A stretch of 64,000 bases of DNA from the NCBI RefSeq assembly GCF_023078495.1, contig NZ_CP095742.1, positions 3,100,001 through 3,164,000 on the forward strand. The letters are read 5' to 3'. Source of the DNA: Luteibacter aegosomatissinici (GTDB taxonomy: Bacteria; Pseudomonadota; Gammaproteobacteria; Xanthomonadales; Rhodanobacteraceae). Positions 55,027 to 64,000 of this stretch are shown one piece after another. The notes beneath the pieces were generated by a model that did no database searches, was not told where the DNA came from, and worked only from the letters and a program-made list of their open reading frames with translations. A program made the position numbers and the translations under genes. The first letter of the stretch is position 1; each line of letters begins with the position of its first letter.

Positions 55027-55299
55027 CTACCGCGCCGCCCGCCGCCGACGCGCCTCCATCGGATCCAAAGTCAGGGCCCGATAAATCTCCACCCGATCCC
55101 CCTGCCCCAGCACCTGCCCCGGCTCCACCTTTTTTCCGAAGATACCCAGGCGCGCCTGATCAGGGCGGATGCCCGGCGGCAGCTGAGGCAAGGCCAGCCC
55201 TACGGCTTCCCATACCGTCGTGCCGACCGGCACCGCCAGGGCGACCACGGCCTGCCCCTCAGGCCCGGCGTAAGCGACTTCCACACCAAGGTCAGCCAT
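55027..55299 (-). CDS. rnfH: RnfH-family ubiquitin-like protein
   Basis: A 90-aa beta-grasp protein: '[21 protein letters not shown]', '[26 protein letters not shown]', and a basic tail '[10 protein letters not shown]'. The start overlaps the end of ratA by 8 bp, the common ratA-rnfH arrangement. The cellular role is not settled. Confidence 0.93.
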   Translation of the reverse strand: MADLGVEVAYAGPEGQAVVALAVPVGTTVWEAVGLALPQLPPGIRPDQARLGIFGKKVEPGQVLGQGDRVEIYRALTLDPMEARRRRAAR

Positions 55300-55720
55300 A
55301 CTGCCGGCGCGCCTCGTCGCAGAAATCGTCGACCATCTTGTTCGCGAGCTGCTGGAAACCCATCTTCAGCACGGAGCCGCCGAGCCCGGCATAGTCGAAA
55401 TCCAGCTCCAGGGCGATCTTGCAGCCCACGTCACCCAGGGCCTGGAAGGTAAACACCCCATCCAGCGAGCGGAACGGGCCCTCCACGAATTTCATGGTGA
55501 GCCTGGCCGGGCGCTCCATGGTGTTCCGGGTGGTGAAATTCTGCTTCATCCCGGCGAACTTGAGATCGAGCCGGGCCACCAGCACGTTGTCGTCCCGTTC
55601 GACGATCGTGGCGGTGTCACACCAGCCGAAGCGCTTTGGGTATGCTTCAACGTCATTGACCAGGTCGAACATCTGCGCGGGCGTGAACGGCACGATCGCA
55701 CTGCGGCGGATTTCAATCAC
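55292..55720 (-). CDS. ratA: RatA / coenzyme-Q-binding START-domain protein
   Basis: A 142-aa polyketide-cyclase/START-fold protein: '[30 protein letters not shown]', '[17 protein letters not shown]' and '[11 protein letters not shown]'. This family includes E. coli RatA and yeast Coq10. It was first reported as a toxin blocking 70S assembly, but a ubiquinone-binding role is the better supported general function. Divergent from smpB. Confidence 0.94.
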   Translation of the reverse strand: MIEIRRSAIVPFTPAQMFDLVNDVEAYPKRFGWCDTATIVERDDNVLVARLDLKFAGMKQNFTTRNTMERPARLTMKFVEGPFRSLDGVFTFQALGDVGCKIALELDFDYAGLGGSVLKMGFQQLANKMVDDFCDEARRQYG

Positions 55721-55801
55721 TGGATAGACCTCGTCTTGTTTTGCCGGCTCACGGACCCGCCGGCCTCGTATCAGGGACCGATTCGGAAGATTTTAGCGGA
55801 C

Positions 55802-56302
55802 ATGGCAAAAGCGAAGGCAAAGGACACGGAAAAAGAAGGCGGCGGCACCATCGCGCTGAACAAGCGCGCGCGCCACGAATACCACATCGACCAGCGCTTC
55901 GAATGCGGCATGGCGCTGCAGGGCTGGGAACTGAAATCGCTACGCGCCGGCCGTATCAACTTCGGCGAGGGCTGCTACGCCATCATCCAGGATGGTGAGG
56001 TATTCCTTGTGGGCGCCCAGATCCCGCCCCTGATCAGCGCCAGCACCCACGTGGTCGCCAACGACCGTCGCACCCGCAAGCTGCTGCTGCACCGCGAGGA
56101 GATCGACCGCCTGATCGGCGCCGTCGAGCGCAAGGGCTACACCCTGGTCCCCACCGCCCTGTACTGGAAGAACAACAAGGTAAAGTGCGAGATCGGCCTG
56201 GCCAAGGGCAAGCAGGAACATGACAAGCGCAACACCGACAAGGAACGCGAGTGGGCGATCGACAAGCAGCGCGTCATGCGCTCGCACAACCGCCTGGGGT
56301 GA
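55802..56302 (+). CDS. smpB: SsrA-binding protein SmpB
   Basis: A 166-aa tmRNA partner: '[35 protein letters not shown]', 'LVGAQIPPL' and the C-terminal tail '[17 protein letters not shown]' that enters the decoding centre. ATG 55802 starts 'AKAKAKD'; the upstream in-frame codon lies in the ratA promoter region. The tmRNA gene follows 145 bp downstream. Confidence 0.97.
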   Translation: MAKAKAKDTEKEGGGTIALNKRARHEYHIDQRFECGMALQGWELKSLRAGRINFGEGCYAIIQDGEVFLVGAQIPPLISASTHVVANDRRTRKLLLHREEIDRLIGAVERKGYTLVPTALYWKNNKVKCEIGLAKGKQEHDKRNTDKEREWAIDKQRVMRSHNRLG

Positions 56303-56311
56303 TGACCACCC

Positions 56312-56335
56312 TGTAGGAGCGCGCTTGCGCGCGAT
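56312..56335 (+). repeat. Single REP-like element after smpB
   Basis: TGTAGGAGCGCGCTTGCGCGCGATGG, matching the 54981 copy over 22 bp, between the smpB stop and the ssrA promoter. Confidence 0.7.
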
Positions 56336-56388
56336 GGCGCCTACCCCAACGTACGCCAACACTGACACACCAACAAGCCATTCGCCCA

Positions 56389-56417
56389 TTGTGACACCCT
56401 AGCCCCGGCCATATACT
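56389..56417 (+). promoter_or_regulatory. Sigma-70 promoter of ssrA
   Basis: TTGTGA and TATACT are separated by 17 nt, about 30 nt before the mature tmRNA 5' end. Confidence 0.7.
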
Positions 56418-56446
56418 GTGGGCTGTAGATACACCACGTTTTCCCC

Positions 56447-56839
56447 GGGGATGTTTTGGTTTCGACGGGGGTAGTGCGATCTACTGGTGCATGCCGAGGG
56501 GGCAGCTTTCCTCGTTAAACCAGCCGCAAAACATATAGTTGCCAATGACAACTACTACGGTGACAACTCGGTGGCTCTCGCCGCCTAAGCTGTCCGGCCC
56601 CTAAAAAAGGCCAAACCCCCGAACCGGTCTTGTGCTCATGCTCGCCGGTGTAGGGTCACTATCATGGGACCGCCGATAGCCTCTCCGCCTGTGGGGCTGA
56701 CGCCAGATTAATCAGGTATGTCCACCGGTGCGCTTAGCACGCCGTGCTGTCGGTGGACGAGACTTAACGGTGAGCTAAGCATGTAGATCTGGGGATTAAA
56801 CGCCTTCGGACGCGGGTTCGACTCCCGCCATCTCCACCA
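56447..56839 (+). ncRNA. ssrA: Transfer-messenger RNA (tmRNA)
   Basis: The 5' end GGGGATG pairs with CATCTCC before the encoded 3' CCA (56837-56839), forming the alanine-tRNA-like acceptor, with the T-arm GGGTTCGACTC. The tag frame resumes at 56541 and encodes ANDNYYGDNSVALAA followed by TAA at 56586-56588. Pseudoknot-forming segments follow. With SmpB it rescues stalled ribosomes and marks the nascent chains for proteolysis. Confidence 0.97.
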
Positions 56840-56849
56840 CTTCAGCAGC

Positions 56850-56884
56850 GGACCAACGATGAAACGTTGGTCCGTTTTGCTTTT
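56850..56884 (+). terminator. Intrinsic terminator of ssrA
   Basis: GGACCAACG-ATGAAA-CGTTGGTCC followed by GTTTTGCTTTT, starting 10 nt after the tmRNA CCA end. Confidence 0.88.
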
Positions 56885-56993
56885 GGGGATCCCGAAAACA
56901 CAGGCGCTCACGCGCGCTTATCACCCAAGCGCCACGTATCCGCGCACGGATCGCACGACGCGATGCGCCAACGCGCGCGGTGAATCACGAGGT

Positions 56994-57007
56994 CGCAATA
57001 TATTGCG
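56994..57007. promoter_or_regulatory. Palindrome CGCAATATATTGCG upstream of the TonB receptor
   Basis: A 14-bp perfect palindrome in the 370-bp non-coding stretch between ssrA and the receptor gene (56885-57254). The rest of that stretch is AT-richer than the window (TTTATATTTTATTACG around 57066) and holds no convincing gene, integrase or attachment repeat. It is a possible operator for the receptor. Confidence 0.35.
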
Positions 57008-57254
57008 TCAAACCCGACAAGACGCGGCTTTTCAAATAATCTTGTCACGCTGATTACTGCGCTCTTTATATTTTATTACGCAAGTTGTTATGCTGGCCTT
57101 CAGCTTGGTCGAGCCACTCGGCCAACGCTTCGCTGCCTGGGCGCTTAGGGGGCCCCAGGCAGATTCGACGTTTCAGGGGGATCTGACATGCGAGAACTAC
57201 GCCACCAGTCTGCCTGGAGTACGGCCCTTGCTTTGAATTCTGCATAAGGAACGC

Positions 57255-60083
<2,829 letters not shown>

Positions 60084-60105
60084 TTTTCGCGATGCAGGAA
60101 GGCGT

Positions 60106-60141
60106 AGGGGCTGGACGGACAGGGATGTCCCTTCAGCCCCT
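60106..60141. terminator. Hairpin between the TonB receptor and the small downstream gene
   Basis: AGGGGCTG (60106-60113) pairs with CAGCCCCT (60134-60141) and an inner GGAC/GTCC extends it. The U-tract is weak, so terminator function is uncertain. Confidence 0.4.
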
Positions 60142-60348
60142 TCGCGACGCAATCCCCCACCGCAGCGCCGCCACCTGCACCGCAGGCGCGACCCCGGCCT
60201 CATCCGCCGCCGTGCCGGACAACGGCACATCTTGCCCATCGCCCTCTACCTCGGCGACCCAGGCCACCTGGTGGTCAAAGGCGTCATAGCTGACTGTCGC
60301 CCTTCTGCGGCGACCACGCTCATCGGTGATATGCATCTGCATCTGCAC
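60133..60348 (-). CDS. Small hypothetical protein
   Basis: 71 aa if translation starts at the GTG at 60348, chosen because it follows GCAGGAGAGTTGCC. The sequence begins 'QMQMHITDERGRRRRATVS' and has a central 'DHQVAWVAEVEGDGQ'. No signal peptide or known domain. It could be a shadow of non-coding sequence; the ribosome site is the main support. Confidence 0.45.
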   Translation of the reverse strand: MQMQMHITDERGRRRRATVSYDAFDHQVAWVAEVEGDGQDVPLSGTAADEAGVAPAVQVAALRWGIASRRG

Positions 60349-60543
60349 GGCAACTCTCCTGCGAGAAGTCACAATGAAGGGGGCCGCGCCTGCTGAGGAG
60401 GCAGGCGCGGCCAGGTCGTCGTGACGGGGTGAGGTGCCACGGGACACCATGCAGGTTCGCAGGCGGCAGGTCACCGATGTGTGACCTGCCACCGCGAATG
60501 AAGCAAATGTGCCGTTTTGGGCTAACGATAGGCCCGCGAGGCG

Positions 60544-61746
60544 TTATTTGCTGATGCGATACATGACCGTGGCATGCGGCGCGAGCGTCACCTTGATCGC
60601 CCCATCGCCCTTGGCGTCGGTATGCGCCCAGAGATCCCGCACGGTATGGCTGCCACCTGGCTTCAGCCCAATCTCCGAAGGCGCCACCGAGACATCCTTG
60701 GCCGAATCCCCCTCGTTGAACACCGCCACCGCCTTACCGCCATCCTTAAGCGGCTTCACGATCACATGAATGCCATCGGCATCACGCACCTGATGCCCCT
60801 GCACGCCCAGCGGATCCTGGTCGATCGCGATCACATCCTTGTTCAGCAGGATCTGCAGCGCCTCCGGCTTGATCGTACGCAGGTCGGTGCCGATCAGCAG
60901 CGGCGAGGCCATGATCGACCACAGGCTGAAGTGGCTGCGGTACTCCACATCCGTCATACCGCCATTGCCCACTTCGAGCATGTCCGGATCGTTCCAGTGC
61001 CCAAGGCTGGCGTACTTATCGAGCACCACGTTTTCCTTGAAGATCTTCAGCATCGACGCATAGGTGTCGGTGATGTCGCCCGTGGTGCGCCACGACCCGG
61101 CACTGACCGGCGCCTTGCTCGCCCACAGCCAGGGCTTGTTCTCGCCCCACTCGCACATGCTGAAGAAAATCGGCCGGCCGCTGTTGCGAAGGGCGTTGGC
61201 CATGTCGGTGTAGCGCTTTTTCGCGTCGATCTTCTGGTTGTTGCAGTTGTCGTACTTCAGGTAATCCACGTGCCAGGAAGCGATGGTCTTCGCATCGTCC
61301 TTCTCATGGCCCAGGCCACCCGGGAAGCCGCGATCTTCCTGCAGCGGCTCGCAGGTGGAGGTACCCGCGCTGGAGTACACGCCAAATTTCAGCCCACGCT
61401 CGTGGATGTAATCGGCAAGCGCCGCAATCCCGCTCGGAAAGCGCTTCGGGTTGGGCGTCAGGTGCCCATCCTTGTCGCGCTGCCAGTTGGCCCAGCAGTC
61501 ATCCACGTTCACGTAGCGGTAGCCGGCATCCTTCAGCCCCAGGCTGATGAACTTGTCGGCGATGCCACGGATCATGGCTTCATCGAACTCGGCACGGCAA
61601 TGCGTGGAATTCCAGTTGTTGAAGCCCATCTGCGGCAGCAGGTCGGCTGTCTCGGCTGCCTGCGCAGGCGCGGTAGCGATGCCTGCCGCGCACATGAGCG
61701 TGCCAACAATGGCGCCCCGGAGGATGGTTGCCAGGTTATCCCGCAT
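60544..61746 (-). CDS. Secreted/periplasmic alpha-galactosidase, GH27
   Basis: A 400-aa enzyme with a signal peptide (…GTLMCAAGIATAPAQA). The catalytic barrel has 'MGFNNWNSTHC', 'YRYVNVDDCWANWQRD' and 'WHVDYLKYDNCN' with nucleophile Asp166. Asp224 in 'SWRTTGDITDTY' is the acid/base by alignment to human alpha-galactosidase A, and 'GHWNDPDMLEVGNGG' follows. A C-terminal beta-domain completes it. It releases terminal alpha-galactose from raffinose-type or galactomannan sugars. It lies 42 bp after the second receptor gene in the same direction. Confidence 0.95.
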   Translation of the reverse strand: MRDNLATILRGAIVGTLMCAAGIATAPAQAAETADLLPQMGFNNWNSTHCRAEFDEAMIRGIADKFISLGLKDAGYRYVNVDDCWANWQRDKDGHLTPNPKRFPSGIAALADYIHERGLKFGVYSSAGTSTCEPLQEDRGFPGGLGHEKDDAKTIASWHVDYLKYDNCNNQKIDAKKRYTDMANALRNSGRPIFFSMCEWGENKPWLWASKAPVSAGSWRTTGDITDTYASMLKIFKENVVLDKYASLGHWNDPDMLEVGNGGMTDVEYRSHFSLWSIMASPLLIGTDLRTIKPEALQILLNKDVIAIDQDPLGVQGHQVRDADGIHVIVKPLKDGGKAVAVFNEGDSAKDVSVAPSEIGLKPGGSHTVRDLWAHTDAKGDGAIKVTLAPHATVMYRISK

Positions 61747-61788
61747 CGCTATACCTCGTGCTGGTCGTGAGAAAGTTCGAGCCCATCA

Positions 61789-64000
61789 TCAGAACGTACC
61801 CCGCAAGCCCACCGTGTACACCGTGCCATCCGCTTCGGCGTACAGGAAGCGGTTGCGGTAGACCGAGTAGTCGTACAGGTGCTCGTGGGTCAGGTTGGTA
61901 CCCGACACAAAGGCCGAGAGATGCTTGTTGATCGCATAGCTCGCGCTCAGGTCCACCTGGCCGTAGGCGCTGCGCGTGGCCGGCTGGGCACCGCCGCCGT
62001 AGGAAATGCTCTCCAGGTACTTGCCACGCCAGTTGTACGCGACGCGGACCTGCACGGGGCCCTTCTCGTAGTACAGGCTGGCGTTGGCCGAATCGCCGAT
62101 ACCGGGAACCGCGAACTTGCCCGCTGTCGAGATGAGGCCCGGGCTCAGCGAGGTGCTGCTCTTCACATGCGTGTAGTTCAGCGCCATGCCCAGGCCATCG
62201 AACGGATCGGGCAGCAGGTTCTTGAACTGATAGTTGAAGGTCAGCTCTTCGCCGTAGATGTTCGACGAGTTCAGGTTGACCGGCTGGGTAAGCGACCAGG
62301 TCAGGGGCTGCCCGCTGTTCTGGTCGGTCAGGAACTGCACCGGCGTGCTCACCAGCGTGCTGAAGTTGCTGACCTTCTTGTAGAAGCCTTCCAGCGCGAG
62401 GTAGCTGGCGTCGTCGATGTACCACTCCAGGCCCATGTCGTAGTTCCGCGAGGAATACGGCTGGAGCTGTGGGTTACCGCGCGAGATGGTCAGCGAGTTC
62501 GGGCGCACGCCGTAGCTCGTGTTGTAGTAGAGGTTGCTGAGCTGCGGCGGGGTCAGGGTCTTCGAGAGCGAGAAGCGGTAGACCAGGTTATCCAGCAGGG
62601 TCCACTTGAAGTTCATCGACGGCAGCCACTTGTGGTAACCGCCCTGGGCCGACTGCGGAGCCAGCGGGCCGTAGGATACCTGGGCATTGCTGGTGTCGTT
62701 CGGGTCGACGTAGTACGTCACCGGCGGCTGGTTCACTGCGGTGGACGTCGAGACGACGTTGAGATACCGAACACCCACATCGAGCGCCCAGGGCATGTTC
62801 CACGCGTTGCCTTCGAAGATCGCCCTGGTGAAGAACGCCTTCTGGTTCTCGCCCACGTTGTTGTAGCTACCGGGGTTGGGGGCAGCATCCAGGGTCCCGC
62901 CGTTCGCTGCCAGGCCGGCAAGCAAGGCGTTGCGCTTGTCGTCCGGGAGCTGGTTGTACGCGGCCGGCGACGCCAGCCAGGCCAGGTAGGCACGCGGGTC
63001 GTACTGGATCCACTCGGACGGCGCGCCGGGCGACGACACGCCGTGGATCTTCGACGGCGCCTCGTAGACGTAGGCACCGACGGCTTCCGGCGGCACGTTG
63101 AGGGAGTAACCGCAGTAGGCGTTGCAGAGGATGCCGTTAGGCGTACCCCAGCTATCCGACTTCACCCACTGCTTGGTGTACTGGACGCCCGCTTGCAGCC
63201 GGGTGAGCACGCCGTCGTTGAAGGCCTTATCGAGCTTGAGCTGGTAGTTGTTGACCTTGTTGGTCACGTTGTTGCCCGAACCCGCATTACAGCAGTGCGC
63301 CGAAAGGTTCGACATGTCGGTGGTCGACAGGATGTTGGAATAGCTCGGCGGCTCGCTGTTGCCACCATTGGTCCAGGTGGGGTTGGTGCCGAAGTTCTTT
63401 GCACCAATCACCAGGAAGTAGCCGTTCGGGCTTTCCTTGTTCCACGCCTTGGAGCTGGAGACATCCAGGCTCAGCTTGGTGTCCTGGTCGATATCGAAAC
63501 CGAGGTTCAGGCCGTTCTGGTAGCTCTTTTCGTAGCTCGGCGCGTAGGACATGACGTAGTCGTTCGCCATGACGTTGGGGCCCTGGCTCTTGCGCACGAA
63601 GTTGAGTGCGGTGCCGTTCGGGTCCACCGTCATCGACTGGATATCGCCGGTGTTGCCGTACTCACCGAACTCATGCTCGAGCCCGTCCACCTTGTAGCTC
63701 GAGAACAAGGTATCGAACTGCACCGTCAGCTGGTCGATCGGCTTCCAGTCAATGGCACCGCTGACACCCTTGCGGGTACGCGTTTCGTCCAGCACGTTGG
63801 TCGCCAGGGTCTCCGGCACGGCAACGTTGGCATACGTCGGCGTGGTCTGGTTCGGGTCAACCGAGATGTTCTGCCCGGCATACCAGGAGTTGGCCTGGGT
63901 ATTGAGCTGGGTATCCTTCCGCTTGTAGTACGTGGCGTTGGCCATCCAGCCGAACGTGTGATCCGCATTCGTCCAGCCCAGCAGGCCGGAAGCCTTCGGC
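61789..64000 (-). CDS. TonB-dependent receptor (partial, N-terminus outside window)
   Basis: The open frame continues past the window edge, so the signal peptide and plug are not seen. The visible ~736 residues are beta-barrel: 'GAIDWKPIDQLTVQFDTLFSSYK', 'NYDMGLEWYIDDASYLALEGFYKKVSNF', 'LQAGVQYTKQWVKSD' and a C-terminal strand ending GTF with aromatic Phe. It resembles the large carbohydrate-type receptors of Xanthomonadales. With the GH27 enzyme directly downstream it likely imports galactosylated oligosaccharides. Confidence 0.93.
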   Translation of the reverse strand, partial: PKASGLLGWTNADHTFGWMANATYYKRKDTQLNTQANSWYAGQNISVDPNQTTPTYANVAVPETLATNVLDETRTRKGVSGAIDWKPIDQLTVQFDTLFSSYKVDGLEHEFGEYGNTGDIQSMTVDPNGTALNFVRKSQGPNVMANDYVMSYAPSYEKSYQNGLNLGFDIDQDTKLSLDVSSSKAWNKESPNGYFLVIGAKNFGTNPTWTNGGNSEPPSYSNILSTTDMSNLSAHCCNAGSGNNVTNKVNNYQLKLDKAFNDGVLTRLQAGVQYTKQWVKSDSWGTPNGILCNAYCGYSLNVPPEAVGAYVYEAPSKIHGVSSPGAPSEWIQYDPRAYLAWLASPAAYNQLPDDKRNALLAGLAANGGTLDAAPNPGSYNNVGENQKAFFTRAIFEGNAWNMPWALDVGVRYLNVVSTSTAVNQPPVTYYVDPNDTSNAQVSYGPLAPQSAQGGYHKWLPSMNFKWTLLDNLVYRFSLSKTLTPPQLSNLYYNTSYGVRPNSLTISRGNPQLQPYSSRNYDMGLEWYIDDASYLALEGFYKKVSNFSTLVSTPVQFLTDQNSGQPLTWSLTQPVNLNSSNIYGEELTFNYQFKNLLPDPFDGLGMALNYTHVKSSTSLSPGLISTAGKFAVPGIGDSANASLYYEKGPVQVRVAYNWRGKYLESISYGGGAQPATRSAYGQVDLSASYAINKHLSAFVSGTNLTHEHLYDYSVYRNRFLYAEADGTVYTVGLRGTF

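Noticed and set aside
56840-57254. Genomic island or prophage at the 3' end of ssrA
   Set aside because: ssrA is a common integration site, but I see no integrase, no repeat of the tmRNA 3' end in the window, and an ordinary terminator follows.

Overview
The window is a GC-rich chromosomal segment of a gammaproteobacterium. The order hrcA-grpE-dnaK-dnaJ-dapB-carA-carB-greA, the fur/bamE divergent pair, a lipoprotein-type GspD secretin, the dispersed 'GTAGGAGC' repeats and abundant TonB-dependent receptors all point to Xanthomonadales. A member of Rhodanobacteraceae (Luteibacter/Dyella-like) is my guess from these features, not something I could test.

Region 1 (1-18.7 kb) is one long leftward locus built around two-partner secretion. 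In transcription order it holds an STN-TonB-C signalling protein (18153-17464), a FecI-type ECF sigma factor, a FecR anti-sigma factor with a twin-arginine motif, a TpsB/FhaC transporter, a DUF2341-LamG-ExbB fusion, ExbD, TonB, a putative porin, a periplasmic coiled-coil protein, an unknown 166-aa protein and a giant filamentous-haemagglutinin-like exoprotein (8379 to beyond position 1, at least 2793 codons). It resembles the Pseudomonas aeruginosa PUMA3/Pdt arrangement: a cell-surface-signalling trio controlling a Ton-energised exoprotein export system. A bipartite motif (GGTTCAG-N17-CGTCTA type) lies upstream of the TpsB gene and, with identical spacing, upstream of a small divergent secreted-protein gene at 18309. 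It is my candidate for the promoter read by the sigma factor.

Region 2 (18.7-31 kb) carries an orphan RND pump, an orphan type II secretin, gnd, the CoA-transferase pair scoAB with a LysR regulator, a zinc-independent L36 gene, and a diguanylate cyclase with a small acidic-tailed partner.

Region 3 (31-36 kb) is an ECF41 stress circuit. An ECF41 sigma factor with a C-terminal SnoaL-like domain sits beside a carboxymuconolactone decarboxylase and a cupin. Two promoters match the published ECF41 consensus exactly (TGTCACA-N16-CGTC). One serves the sigma gene itself. The other serves a leftward operon encoding a region-4-only sigma fragment, a LysR regulator, an NmrA-like reductase and an Ohr peroxidase.

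Region 4 (36-57 kb) is mostly core: greA, carBA, a Ca/Mn antiporter under a yybP-ykoY manganese riboswitch, dapB, dnaJ, an inserted four-helix-bundle gene, dnaK, grpE, hrcA, recN, a UhpA/UhpB-like two-component pair, fur, bamE, ratA-rnfH, smpB and ssrA (tmRNA). Between the histidine kinase and fur lies an unannotated, highly structured, GGA-rich RNA-like element (about 53.71-53.91 kb) with its own terminator; I consider it a candidate new sRNA.

Region 5 (57-64 kb) holds two TonB-dependent receptors around a GH27 alpha-galactosidase, a probable alpha-galactoside scavenging locus.
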